64,000 nucleotides of DNA from Massariosphaeria phaeospora (Eukaryota > Ascomycota > Dothideomycetes > Pleosporales): the NCBI GenBank assembly GCA_011032825.1, contig JAADJZ010000005.1, positions 811,001 through 875,000 of the forward strand, written 5' to 3'. Below are positions 11,179 through 22,968 of the stretch, piece by piece (the first letter of the stretch is position 1; the number at the start of each line of letters is the position of its first letter). Under the pieces are notes generated by a model. The model did not search any database. It was not told the origin of the DNA and saw only the letters and a program-made list of their open reading frames with translations. The position numbers and the translations under genes are program-made.

Positions 11179-12550
11179 CCCCCCGCCAGCACTCGACTCC
11201 GACCTCATCACGGCTGGGACGACAGGAGCGACAGCTGTGGCGGTGCGTGGCTGCCATCCCAAGTCCATGGACGCTCTGAACAGTGGTAGCAGACCAGACT
11301 AGGGCCGAGAGCGGACTAACGCGCAGGTCCGCGGGACGGTGGCGCGCCCTCCCCAGCGGCGTCGGCGCCGTCGCATCGTCGTTCGAACAGGGCGGCCGCT
11401 CGCAGGCCTCAGGCTCAGGCCTCTTGGTGCGCGCCCCGCCGGGTGACCTACCTGCTCTGCTCCGCTCTGCCATGTCTGGACTCTGCATCGCTGATCATTG
11501 CGTCTGGGCCTCGCGCGGCCACGGCCCCATCCAAGCAGAAAGCTGGCAGCCCGCCCGCGGCCACACGCAATGACGTCGCCACCATGCACCGCGTCGCCCG
11601 CCGCCCGCCGCCGGCATGCCCCTGCTATGCGCGCTTGCAGGCGCGCCGATCCTCCACCTCCGCTCAACACCGCAATATGCATGGCAACACACTGCCGTGC
11701 AAGACTGCGACGCCAGACACGGCCCCTGCGCTGGCCCCATCAACTGGCCCATACGGAGTACAGCCGCTGGCCTTCTCTTCTGCATAGGCTTTGGGCTATG
11801 GGGAATTGCAAATGGGACGGCACCCGTGACCCCGCCCGCACATGGATGGATGGCGGCACGCAAAAGGTGCTGTGCTGTGCTGTTTCACCTCAAATCCGGT
11901 TCCTGAGCGAGCCAGCCACAGCGGCATGATACCACCATGACATGTACAACCCCTCTGCCAACTATGTTGCTGTTTTGCCCGGGACCCGCAACGAACCGTT
12001 CGTCAATCCCACTCAATAATCCCCTCCGCACCTTTCCCGCCAAACGTCCCGAGTCCCGATCCTGGCCTGGTGCATCCTGCCTGTGAAGGAACAGCTTCGT
12101 TCTGTGGCGCCACATGAGCCGTAGGTAGTTTGCGCATGGGCCTGAATCCTGATGATGTCAGGGGCAACTTTAGACGGCATGAGGCGTTCCTCAAGACGGG
12201 CGGGTCGTCAATTGGTGCTCCGTGGTGGCCAACTATCCACCACATACAAAGGTAGCACGAGTATTTACTGCCACTTTTCACTCCCGTTTTTCAGTTCGAC
12301 CTTGAGCCCGTATTTCTCCAGCTATGTTACCTAGGGTAGTGAACTGAAAAAGACTGCAAACAGGCGGCTGTAAGTGTCCTTCACATCGTCGCCCGTGATA
12401 GAATCGGAAATTATAGTCGCTCAGGGTAATCAGTAGGGCATCTCAAAGCCCCAGTGATGACTGAATAACCAAATCAAGCGACATGTCTGATGACTCTTCC
12501 CTCATGTTCTCCGAAAACGAATACTTATCCTCAGAGCTGTATATCAACCC

Positions 12551-14453
12551 TCAGGCCGGGCCCAGTCTATCGCGTTCCCCATCTGGCGGGATCGCACTCT
12601 CCACATCCTCACCCGCCTTACTAAGTACCGTCTTCCCCCTGTTTGCCCTGGCTTCCGCCACATCATCCTTACTCGATATCGACCCAAACCGCAACCTCTT
12701 CCACGCCCTCTTCGTCCAGCTGTTCCCCTTGCGTTCGGCTTCTTGTTTGGCCGCATTGGCAGCGAGCAACTGTCTCTCTTTCTCCGCACTCTTACTCTTA
12801 TCCTTCTCCTCTTCCTTCTTCCGCTGGTGCTCCTCCGGATGCATGACTCTGGTCTCAGCACTGGCTACGTGTTGCACACCGTGCTTGACCTTCCGTCGCG
12901 TTTTCACGTATGCTTCTAGACCTACGAGAACCGCATAGGAGCGCGAGATGGACACGCGCGACATGTCGACACCGGCATCTTGGAGGGAATGCACAAAGGC
13001 GCGGAAGTTGCTAGTAGGCGGCCTGTAGTGGCCTGAGAGTGGGGAGAGGCGACGTAGCTGGCCGTCCTTGATCTTGATAAGGCCTGCGGCTGAGATGCGG
13101 GCTCCATGGAGGAAGGAGCTATGCTGGAATGCGCCGGATTGTTTGATACCGATATAGAGGCGAAATGATGTGTCAGCGACCTACACGTATCAGCAACGTC
13201 AGCAAAATCTACCCTAGGAGTGCTCACAAAGATCCACGAGTTGGGTTTGACCGAACTCCGCAGGAGGTGGTTGAGCACTGTCGCAGCAGACACATGTTTG
13301 ATCTTGGACAACCCCTTCGCTCTGCCAAGGTCATCGTTGACATAGTGCTCGCCCTCGACCTCAGGCTGCGGAGAACCCGCGTCACTCGCGCCCGATGATG
13401 AAGTCGAGCTCGTCCGACCCGGAGTCTCGAGTCTTCCAGAGGGACCATACGCAGGCGTGCTGTCGTCCTTGGGCACAATGCCCGCCACACTGTCCTTGTA
13501 CTCCGTAGTCGTGCTGATCCGCTCACCATTCTTGGCCCAGCACAGGCGGCCTTGATCGTCGATGCTCACTAGGTAGCCCATCCGTTCTTCCCGTGTCAGA
13601 TAGCGCACTCGTTCGTTGTCGAGTCTCGCCCGCGACACGGTCGGATGCTCGTAGTTCCGTCCAGCCCCTTCATCAAGCCAGTAGAAGAAGTTCTCCCGCG
13701 TATCCGACTTCTTCCAGTGCTCGTGGTACGCTCTCAAATTCGAGCCGTAGCGGTGTTTCTGGTCAACCATCTCGAGGAAGTATTGCAGATCCATCATCTT
13801 GGCTGTCTTCTCGCGCTCGACCTTCAGCTGTGCCTTCTGCCGCCTGTGTTCTTCACGCTCTTCCGGGCTCATCTCTTCCTCGTCCTGCGAAGGGTCGTCT
13901 GGATCATCGCCGCCAGCTCGCCGCGCTATCTCGCCGATGCGCTTCCAGTTCTGGCGTGCGGCGTTCGACATTGCTCGCGTCCGTTGCTCGGCAGGGCGTA
14001 AACTGTCTTCCGGTAGCGATCGCATCGACCGTTCCGAAGGGGACAAAGGCCTCGTAACATTCCGCCATCTCGCTTTGGTTGTTTAGCTTGACGTGCGTCA
14101 TGCTTTGCGAAGGACTTGCTGACCTTCTTTAAGAGCCTGCGCAGAGTCGGCCAGATCAGTAGAGGCTGGTCAAGATCAGACTGAGTGGTACTCGTACGTA
14201 CCTCGGCCCAGCGCGCATTCGCATCCAAGCCCATGCCCTGAAGCTGCCTATATTCCTTCAGCTGGCTTCAGATAACAGACACTGCAGGAAGTCCAGACCT
14301 CCGCTCTCTGTGTCCGCGGTAGTTGCGCTGAATCACCCGCGCTGCCTGCGCCTTCTGCTTGTGCTCGTCGTTGTGCTCGCCGTTCGCGGAAGAAGTCCCC
14401 AGCTCGCCATGACGACTGACAGCGTCGGCGCGGGACTCATCGGCGCAAGACAT
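12551..14453 (-). CDS. IQ calmodulin-binding motif protein
   Basis: Five exons: 14453-14299, 14247-14202, 14136-14124, 14072-13228 and 13180-12551, giving 562 residues. Start is the ATG of MSCADESRAD. An IQ motif, ARVIQRNYRGHRERR, lies at about residues 38-52 and runs across the first intron into QLQGMGLDANARW. The 13-nt third exon encodes ALKE and is required to reach RWRNVTRPLSPSER in frame. The body contains FFYWLDEGAG, YLVSIDDQGRLCWAKNGE and SWIFVADTSFRLYIGIKQSG, with a Lys/Glu/Arg-rich coiled-coil-like tail. This matches the conserved fungal IQ-motif protein family, expected to bind calmodulin; the downstream role is not known. The first donor (GTCTGG) is unusual but gives the only sensible join. 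Confidence 0.85.
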
Positions 14454-14744
14454 GTGAGGGACAGCGACCTTCACTGGCCGCGTAAACAAGGACAGGACAG
14501 CGGGAGACGATTTAACAGCGGGCGGGGTGGTTTACGCTAAGGAACATCCCTGCTGACAGCTCGGAGAGCATTGCCGTGCAACGTCATCAGCCGGCCCGAG
14601 CCCTAAAATCAATCCATGTCAAAAAACAGACGTGCAAAGGTTTGAAGAGAAAGTTGCATGGCACCATAATCGAGATTATTGAGTCAGGACGCCGTGGAAC
14701 CGATATGAAAAGTGTTCACCGGTGGTCTTACATATGCTACATGA

Positions 14745-17700
14745 CTAGACACCCTTGCTGGATCTATTCTTTTTCTTCTTCCCGCCTTCTTTGACTTTGT
14801 CCGCTTCCTTGTATGCTTCTTCTAGAGCATCGCCAGCTTTCCTCTTCTTTTCCTTCTTGGACTTTACGCTTACTGACAAGCTATGCCCTACTCCGTCCTT
14901 CGCCACTTTGCTGATTTGTCGTTCGGCATCTGCCCACTCGCTATCTCCACTTACAATTTCATACCTGGCATCACTTGTTAGTACAGATCAGAGTAACTCA
15001 GATAACCTACCTACCTGTCTAAAGGCAGAGCATCAATAAGCGCTCTAGCTCGCTCTTTTTCTTCTCTTAGCGCTTCATCGCCACCTTCCTTCAACTCGTC
15101 TTCTAGACTCTGCTCCAGTGGCTTGAATTTCTGGTCCGCTGCTCCTTCCATATCGATACCATTCTCGGCTTGTTCCATGACAGCGGGCATTGTTTCCTCC
15201 ACAGCTCCCGAGACAATCGCGCGAAAAGCTGTGGATACTTTCCGGATTACCTTTACGAACATGGCCATCAACTGACTCGAGTTCAGCCCCAGCTCCTTCT
15301 CTAGCTCCGAGAACTCCTTCCGCTGGAGGCCAATGGCAACAAGCAGAGCTGTTTGTACACCGCTTAGTTTCACTTGACTTTTGAGCCTACCGGTGAAGTG
15401 TAGATTCGCAATGGACGGTAACATATCAAGGATGACGTGGTAATCGAGCATGTTGTTGGCGTACGAATCTAGACGCTTCACATCGTACGCGCTGAACAGA
15501 CTATCCAACTCGAACTTTGTGAACGGTTTTGGTGCAAGATCGGCGTCCAATTTGGAGCCGGCAGAAGCAGACTCGTCAATCGAGAGTGCAGTGACAGATG
15601 GGAAAGTCCGGAACTGATATGAGAGCAAAGATAAGAATCGGCGATGAAAGTCTTTAGCGAAAGCCGCAACCCAGCTGCCGTCCGAAGAAGTTGTTTCAAG
15701 CGACCGCAACATAACGCATGTGTGTTCCCCAGTGAGTTCGTTAGGCGTTTGACGAAGGTAAACCGGAACAAAAGAAGCACGTTTCCAGAATTTGTGGAGC
15801 TGGGGCGTGAGGCCGTAGGATACACCGACGTAGTCTAATTGCGGTGCTTTAAGTTCTTGGAGTCTTGCGAAGAGAGGTGGCATATCCTTCGCCTCCCGCA
15901 CCTTCACGTCGTCTTTGAGAAGAGTCGCATTTTCTAGATCTTCCTCCGTTACCCTTCTTATCTCTTCAAGCTCTTTAGGTTCTGTTTCAGACAAACTTGC
16001 GAGTTTGCCATCATAGAAGTCGGCAAGTAGGTTCAAAGCGCGCGAGCCGTAGCCCATATGAATATAGTCCGGGTTTGTTGCTATTCTTACAACACGTGCG
16101 CCGGACAGCCCAGCGAAACTCTCATCCTGAAATTGTTGTGATACAATCCAAGGTATTAAATCCCCGCCAGCGCGTTGGCCGCGGCTGAGGCTGTTCAGCA
16201 CACTTTCCCGGCTGATTTGACCTTCAAGTGCAACCTGAATAACGCACAAGGGCTCAGGAAGTTTGTTGTCCTCAGTAACGGGAGGAACGAGGACGAAAAG
16301 TTGATGGGCCGGGGCATCGGACATGAGTTGAAGGTCGTTGGGTGAGTTCTTGTAGTGGCTAGCAACATAAAGGGCCATCATTTTTTGTAAGAATTTTTCA
16401 GCTGCTGGGTTGAAAGAAAATAGGGTATCGCGGTTAACATGGAGAAGCTGACATTCGGAAGGATGTGGGCAGCCTTGGGTATTCATCTTTGATCGGGGAA
16501 GCGTTGCATCGAGGCATAATACATCATTCAGCCACCGCTCGACGCCGTCACCCTGAGCGTAACGAATCGGTTCCGATAAGGTGATTTCTCGTAGCGAGCG
16601 TCCTGTCAGAGACTGCTCTGTGCCATCCCTAGATTCTTTGCCAGTTGAACGGTCCATCACATGATCGACGCCGTTGGCCGCACGACCTCGGGACTGTTCT
16701 CGCAACTGTTGTATCAGCTTCAGCGAGAGTGATCGGCCAGTTCCTTCGTATCCGTTGATAGTAGAAGCCATGAATACTAGGTACGGCCCCATTAATTTCC
16801 TCACAAGCGGCAGGGGGATCGCAGCCGCCTCGTCTATAACTACCAGTTCCGCCTGACCTAGGGTGTAGGCATCCTGGGGCTGTATGTACTGGATCGTCTG
16901 TCGGTGTTGCCTATGTACGTTTACGCGCACAATAGCCTTGTTGAAGTCCGGGTTGGTGGATTGCATGATGGTGTAGTCCTGGTGGTCCATATAGCCCAGG
17001 GCATCGAAGCCCTTGAAAACGAAGTCGAAGAGTGTCTTCAGGTTCTCGGGGCTGGGTGAGGTGATGAAGATGTTGCTGTAGCCATGGGCAATGGCTGCCG
17101 CTACTGCTACACCGAGGGCAGCAGACTTTCCACGACCTCGTGCTGCAGTGAGCGTGACTGTGCTCTGTAAGGTCTTCTCGGCAATGGCGTCTACGAATGT
17201 AAGGAGCGCCTTGGCCTGGTCTACCGTCTTCGCTAGCTTGACCAGGTCGCCTACGGGTGGAGTGTCGGCCAACGACTCTTTGATCTCTTCCAACTCCTTG
17301 GCCTTGGGCGTCTTGCCCTCGAGTTCCGCATCGGGCGGTGGTAATTGCTTGACGAGCTTTCCGCCCGATATAGGCAGAACATTCAGCTCGTCGTCGACCA
17401 CCAGACAGGACTCGCACTTGCCGAGCGACAGGATGAAGCGCTCATTAAAGCGAGCCACCACGTCGCTGTGCGCCTCGGTGCGATATCGCGAGTGAACGTC
17501 CATGGACAGCGTGTACAGCTGCTTCAGACTGCTCATGCCCTTGAGCAGCAAGATCACCAGCCCGCCGCCCTCGACTGTCTCGATGGTGCGCGCTAGCAGA
17601 TTCGGAGTAATAGCCTCGAAGTCCTGCAGGATGCACATGCCGTACGTGTTCCCGAGGATCTTGTCCGTCTCCTTGTAGTAGACATAGCGGATGTTCTGCG

Positions 17701-18174
17701 TCGACACAAATAGCTCAAAGGGGTCCTGGGTGTCGACGTCGTGGATGCCGCGCTTGATCTCGTTTTTGAGCTTCTTCTCGCGTTTCTTCCGGTGGCTGCA
17801 GAGTTTCGTCAGCGCTACGATTCCATGGCTGCGAGCAAGTGGGGGCTGCGGCCGCTATACGCACCTCGAGAAGCCGAGTAGTTTGTTCTTGTAGGCCCAG
17901 AGCACCGACTTGTTCAGCTTCACGTCCACGTTCAGCAGGATGTGGTACAGGTTGACCATGACGTCCTTCTGCCGGTCGCCAACGACGACGAAAAAGCTGC
18001 GTTTCTTCTCCTGCACACTGTGAGCGCATTGCCACGGATTGCAGTAGTGGGGACACGCACCTGGACGCCATTTCGAATCAAGGCCGGTATGCGGGCGTCA
18101 CTGCAGCCATGTTAGCAATCGCAAATAACGTGGACAAACCCGCGACTACGTGCGTACATGGCTTTCTTAGGCAT
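14745..18174 (-). CDS. KRE33: RNA cytidine acetyltransferase Kre33/NAT10
   Basis: Five exons: 18174-18158, 18100-18061, 18010-17865, 17795-15015 and 14964-14745, giving 1067 residues, the usual length. It makes N4-acetylcytidine in 18S rRNA and some tRNAs and is needed for small-subunit assembly in the nucleolus. The N-terminus reads MPKKAIDARIPALIRNGVQ, split by a 17-nt first exon. The P-loop AARGRGKSAALG is at about residues 285-296, followed by NIFITSPSPENLKTLFDF. The GNAT part includes RIATNPDYIHMGYGSRAL, and the end is a Lys-rich tail (KKEKKRK, KKKKNR) typical of nucleolar proteins. The final intron has a TACTAAC branch. Confidence 0.95.
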
Positions 18175-18980
18175 CGTGGCAGCTTCCCCGGCTCCGCCGC
18201 CGCCTCCCACACTACACTGGAGGGATAGATGGCGCCGCGGCTCAACAGATCCAAGCAGGGCTGTCCAGATAGCTCGCAGTGCTGCCTGTTCGCGCTGTTG
18301 GTGAGGGCGTGCGTGGACAAGAGTGTCGGTGCTTGCGTGCACAGCGTCAACGTCCACTTCTCGCTGTGGGTGATGCGACGCGGAAAATTAAGCGGCAGAA
18401 TTCACCAAACGCGGGCTTGGCGGTCAGAATCGCCGACACCGCCTTTGCAACCGCACTGCCAACGGCCACTGCTTGCCTCCCCTCCTTGCAACTAGTTCAA
18501 CTGCCATCAGTCCAGTCCCAAATGTAGCATCACCCCAACTGTGCATTTCTGTTCTTCGAACTTGCACCGGCTGTCTTGACTCTATGACATCTCCATCCCA
18601 TACGATTCATCCTGGCTTGAACTGTGTGTGGTAGTGGACCGTCTCGAAGATCTTGGTCCAGAAGTTGTTGCTGCTCTAGAGTCATATTGGGAGAGGTTCG
18701 TCGGCATAGGGCGGCTGCCAAATCTGCCCTCACGAGGGACGCCGCTGCAGTCGGAAACACCGGCGCTTGTAGGTCAAGTAGCTGCCATGCATGCTCGAGC
18801 CCCTTCCATCCCGGCGTGTCTGGCCTGGTGCCATGATGCCAGCGCGAGCTTCCTAAGCCCGATCAACACCATCGAGATCTAGATCCGATCAACAACATCA
18901 TGCCGTGCCCAGCGCCTCTCCCCTCTCGCAGCCGCGTCTCGTCCTAGGTCCCTATAGGGCTCGCATTTTTTTTTCTATCG
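18175..18980. other. Divergent intergenic region, nothing recognised
   Basis: About 800 bp between the KRE33 start and the rhodopsin-domain gene start, transcribed away from each other. It must hold both promoters. A short T-run (TTTTTTTTT) precedes the second gene's ATG by a few bases. Confidence 0.6.
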
Positions 18981-20168
18981 ATGCTTTCTCCCACCGGCCC
19001 AAGCTTTTCGCTGGCAGCAGTGTGCTTTTCCTTGCTTCCACTTTCCTACGTCGCGATATGCTTGCGCCTCTACGTGCGAGTCTGTATCTTGCATCTTGTG
19101 GGCTTGGATGACTGGCTGATGTTCGCCGGCCAGGTAGGCCAAATCCTGGCCAGCTCCAGGCGCTTCCACTCGCTTACCGCCTCAGGTTCTCTACACCCTG
19201 GCGTGCGTCGTCTGCATCCTGGCAGCCTACAATGGTGTAGGTATGCATTCACCGCATTTAAATCCGCAATACCAACGGGCAGGGCGACTGGTCGGTTTCT
19301 TTTTCCCCGAACAGCTTCGAAACCGGACTGATTACAAACCAGTGGTTTTTCTACTTCCAAATCTTCTACGTCGCCTCAACCGTCCCCATCAAAGCATCCA
19401 TCTGCGCTGCTCTCTTGCGTATTACTACATCCCGTCGCTACAAGTTTGCAATATGGACGGTCATTGGGATGTCCATCTGTGCTGCTCTGGCTACCATGAT
19501 CACCGTCCTCGCTCACTGTCAGCCCATCGCAGCGACCTGGGACACTGCGCGCGGATCATGCGCCCCCTCGGTAGTAATAATCATTGTATCGTACTTGATT
19601 AGTTCGACGAGCATCATCACCGATTTCTCCACTTCCATCTTAGCAGCATTGATCCTAGCCAGAGTGCAGTTGGACTTGCGAGTGAAGGGACCTGTAGCAG
19701 TAGTTCTCGCTCTCGGTGTTTTGTAAGTTGTTTTGCTTCCGTGTCCTCACACAATCCTCCTCCTATTTGTCGTCTTCCAGTTATGTAGCTAATAAGAATA
19801 GCGCATCAGTTGCGACCATCGTCCGTCTCAAATCCGTGACCGCCTATAGCCAACCAGACGACTATCTATACGGTCTCGCCGACATTGCCACGTGGTCCAT
19901 CACTGAGTCCGGCATCGGTATCGTCGCCGGTTCGCTTGCCACTCTTCGCCCACTCCTTGAAAAAATTCCATCCTTTCGTGCCTGGCGGAGCACTAGCGAT
20001 GTCACGAAAAGCAATACCATGAGCAGGGACGTATCCAATGGCCATAAAATGCTCCCGCGTGATGTTGAGGCAGCGGGACGGAGGCGAACTGAAATGAACC
20101 CTATAACGTCGTTGAGTAGCGGAAGCTGGGATGATCTCTTTGAAGACGATGATGATACCGACTCCTAG
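18981..20168 (+). CDS. Fungal rhodopsin-domain (Pth11-like) integral membrane protein
   Basis: Likely exons 18981-19133, 19186-19236, 19283-19722 and 19802-20168, giving about 336 residues. Seven hydrophobic segments can be followed, with family hallmarks: YVAICLRLYVRV, LDDWLMFAGQ, QWFFYFQIFYVASTVPIKAS, CQPIAATWD, and ITDFSTSILAALI before ASVATIVRL and DIATWSITESGIGI. The tail is soluble with an acidic end (DDLFEDDDDTDS). The family includes Pth11-like GPCR candidates and many proteins of unknown role in the plasma membrane. The exon 2/3 join (donor GTAGGT) and the exon 4 acceptor (19801 rather than 19780) are my best choices by family fit; either could be off by a few residues. Confidence 0.8.
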
Positions 20169-21324
20169 TTCGACCCAGTTCCCTATATAGATACAATCAC
20201 GCACCTTTACTGACCTAGTTCTCTTTTTCACGCTGCTACTGGACCACTATCTCGTAGACGTGCTCCCGTGCTGTACCTTCGCCGATCCAAATCAAACGAA
20301 AAAAGGAAGACTACTTCGAGCTTGTGCATCCAGCCCATGAACGGAAACGACACTCTTTCCATCAGTATTGTTTGGAAGAGGGATTACTTGTCGGTGTCCT
20401 CTATCCCAGATGCTTCTAACAATATCTAGGTAGGCGCCCCTATTGTCATGTGGTTGCAGTGGGCAGTATCGTTGTACAATGTCTCCTCCACCTGCCACCT
20501 CTAGCTTTTGGCCGCCTCAGCATAGCCCTTTACATCCCTCCAGTTGGTCAGCTTGTCAGCTTGTCAGCTTTGGACGCGATACACGCTATTCTATGCCCCC
20601 CGTCTTGTGGATCACTGTGTAGGTCCTCGTCCAGGATAGTCGCGCGTCAAACCCGATCGGGTGGTACATATCTTCCGGTCGCAACACTGAACTAAGGTGT
20701 ACACATCGGACCCAGAGCATAGGTCGTGAAACCCTTCGGTAGCGAGGTCGTTACCGCTGTGTATCCTTACAAACAAATGAGGCTCTCCGCAGCAAATTCG
20801 AGCTTTGCGAAAACTTTCTCTGTGTATCCTTTCCAGTATAAGCTTTTACGTGCGCTTAGCTCGCTTAGCGCTAGCGGCTTAGCGTATATCTGCGATACCT
20901 GCAATGCGCAGCTCTATATATACACGCTCTCTATGCCGAATCTCACTTTTTATCTATACAATCAATATCGATACCTAAGCCTACTCTAGTCGGCCTGTGC
21001 GTGTTTTCCTCGAAAATCTGCTACGGAGCCTCCGGGCCCGAGTGGGGTGCTCGGCCTTTACGGAGCATACGGCGTCCGGTGCTTTAGACTCCTCGGCTAC
21101 AATTTGGGCCGTAGAGAAAGTTATATATAAATATATTCCTGTTTTTGTTTGTGATTGTGATTTTTATGTTATGCTTGTCTTAATCTCGTGGTTACTTTGT
21201 CTATTGCCTTCAAGATATTTATGCTTAATTCGCGGACACAAAATCAATATCAGATCCGGGACCTGACTTGCGACGAGCGGCATCTAACATATACCAGATC
21301 GCCAAGCAGATACAAACAGAGAAA
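20169..21324. other. Intergenic region with possible repeat remnant
   Basis: Contains a tandem GTCAGCTT motif near 20556, a CTTAGC/GCTAGC-rich block at about 20840-20890, AT-rich DNA with TATATA runs, and an inverted CCGAG...CTCGG pair near 21040-21056. No coding domain. The mixture of AT-rich DNA and short palindromes resembles a decayed transposon, but I cannot identify one. Confidence 0.4.
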
Positions 21325-22617
21325 ATGTCTGGATTGAAGGTCCTCGTGGTGGGAGCATCCATCGCTGGCCCAACTACAGCTTACTGGTTTGCCAAAGCCG
21401 GCGCTAACGTCACTGTCATCGAACGCTTCTCAACTTTACGCACCAGTGGCCAGGCTGTTGACATACGCACCGCTGGCGTATCTGTCATGCGAAAGATGCC
21501 AGGCATGGAAGCTCAAGTGCGCGCCAAGTCAACGCAGGAAGAAGGAGTTAGTCTTGTCCGTGAAGACGGTCGACCCTATGGCATCATCAGAGCCACCGGA
21601 GACCCGGATCGGCAATCACTCATCTCCGAGTACGAAATCTTCCGCGGCGACCTGGCAAATATACTCTTTGATCTCACGAAGGACAACGGGAATATCAATT
21701 ACGTCTTTGGCGAGCAAATTGCCACGATAAAGCACAACGGGAAAGATAATGGTCCCGTTACAGTCGAGTTTGCAAACGGCTTGACAACTTCGGAGTACGA
21801 TCTCATAATTGCTTGTGATGGCGCGACCTCGAGGACTCGAGCTATGGGTCTTGAGTGCAGTGTCAGGGACCACATTGTCCCAACCAATAGCTGGACGGCC
21901 TACTTCTCCATAAAACAGGACCTTCTCAAAGGGAGCAGAGTGGGACAGGGATACAGCGCCATTGGAGGTCGATTCGTCAGTGTTGGTACCGATCCATCGG
22001 GCTTCAGTCGAGTTATGTTGATGGCCATCCAACCCCGGGACAAACGCGACATGACGCTGCCTTTCCGCCAGGCATCAGTTCAAGGGGACGATTCGCTCAA
22101 AAACCACATAGCCAAACACTACCAAGGTGTCGGCTGGAAGAGCGATTTCGTACTACAAGAGATGATGCATTCGGAAGACTTTTACGCGAGCGAGATTGTC
22201 CAGGTCAAGGTCCCAAACTTGTATCGTGGACGCTTCGTGCTGGTCGGTGATGCGGGCTATGCGGCAGGGCCCACCGGCGGCGGCACGAGTCTCGCCCTCG
22301 CTGGCGCCTATATCTTGGCCGGTGAGATCGGCAAATATAGTGGTGATCTTGCGGCAGGCCTCAAGGGCTATGAGCAACAGATGAGACCCCTTGTTGGGGA
22401 AATGCAGAAGATCCCACTACTCATTCCCACAATTATTGCACCACAGACGGCCTGGGGTATATGGCTGCGAAACAATGCTTTCGCTTTGGTCGCTTGGACT
22501 GGTATCGCTGAGTTTGCTCAGAAATACCTTGGTAGCGCCTTTGCCAGTACTGAGACGTTTCCGCTTCCAGAATATGACTGGAATGCCAACGAGCGGCGGA
22601 AAGATTCGCCTCTGTGA
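21325..22617 (+). CDS. FAD-dependent monooxygenase (PHBH-like, FAD_binding_3)
   Basis: Intronless, 430 residues from the ATG of MSGLKVLVVGASIAGPT; the frame extends upstream but only with a TTG, so the ATG is preferred. The Rossmann dinucleotide fold is LVVGASIAGPTTAYWFAKAG, with the acidic ribose-binding residue in VIERF. The second FAD motif is LVGDAGYAAGPTGGGTSLAL, and a DLIIACDGATSRTR segment fits the DG motif that binds NAD(P)H and FAD. It belongs to the class A flavoprotein hydroxylases (p-hydroxybenzoate hydroxylase/TetX-like). Substrate unknown. No polyketide or peptide synthase is nearby, so a cluster role is not supported. The next gene downstream, if real, is convergent. Confidence 0.88.
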   Translation: MSGLKVLVVGASIAGPTTAYWFAKAGANVTVIERFSTLRTSGQAVDIRTAGVSVMRKMPGMEAQVRAKSTQEEGVSLVREDGRPYGIIRATGDPDRQSLISEYEIFRGDLANILFDLTKDNGNINYVFGEQIATIKHNGKDNGPVTVEFANGLTTSEYDLIIACDGATSRTRAMGLECSVRDHIVPTNSWTAYFSIKQDLLKGSRVGQGYSAIGGRFVSVGTDPSGFSRVMLMAIQPRDKRDMTLPFRQASVQGDDSLKNHIAKHYQGVGWKSDFVLQEMMHSEDFYASEIVQVKVPNLYRGRFVLVGDAGYAAGPTGGGTSLALAGAYILAGEIGKYSGDLAAGLKGYEQQMRPLVGEMQKIPLLIPTIIAPQTAWGIWLRNNAFALVAWTGIAEFAQKYLGSAFASTETFPLPEYDWNANERRKDSPL

Positions 22618-22785
22618 ACATGCAGATCTGGTGTTGCCGGGCATGTATGTTCTGCACAAAGTCTCCGCAGTACGCATACCACCTAAATTTCTCAGTTAAG
22701 ATAGTAACAGATCTAAAACTGGCAAATATGTGGAAGATACGACTCAGATATGAACAGTAGTTTTAAGACCTGTATATATTACATA

Positions 22786-22968
22786 TTATGAGTAATCAAT
22801 CTTATGGTAAGAGACGCTAGCTACAGAGATATCATATCTCAAGGGTTCAAAGAAATTGGCTCGGTAGCCAACCCCTCCGGCTTGTGACGGCTCCCGCTTG
22901 TGGGTAGGGTAGGCAAGAGTAGTTGCGGCCGCAGCCAGAACTCTCGCCAAAGTATTGGTAGTTTTCAT
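22786..22968 (-). CDS. Possible small secreted peptide
   Basis: A 60-residue frame starting MKTTNTLARVLAAAATTLAY, which could be a weak signal peptide, followed closely by a dibasic Lys-Arg (THKREPSQ) that would suit Kex2 cleavage. No cysteines and no recognised family. It lies convergent to the monooxygenase in AT-richer DNA. It may be a chance frame or the first exon of a longer gene; nothing else supports it. Confidence 0.25.
   Translation of the reverse strand: MKTTNTLARVLAAAATTLAYPTHKREPSQAGGVGYRANFFEPLRYDISVASVSYHKIDYS

Larger units (their letters stand above)
10642..12550. other. GC-rich 1.9 kb upstream region, no gene recognised
   Basis: Long, GC-rich intergenic DNA upstream of the LEA-like gene and downstream of the IQ-protein gene. 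Overlapping open frames on all strands are Arg/Pro/Ala-rich without domains, as expected from composition. It holds a GTGACGCA array (10919-10952), a GGTGCT repeat (11155-11178), and CTG/TGC-rich segments. It is best read as promoter and long 5' leader of the LEA-like gene. Confidence 0.6.

Noticed and set aside
11283..11929. Several 90-140 residue frames upstream of the LEA-like gene
   Set aside because: All are Arg/Pro/Ala-rich in GC-rich DNA on both strands at once, with no domain, signal peptide or splice-linked partner.
18981..22617. Idea that the rhodopsin-domain gene and the FAD monooxygenase form a secondary-metabolite cluster
   Set aside because: No polyketide synthase, peptide synthetase, terpene cyclase or cluster-type transcription factor lies within the window near them.
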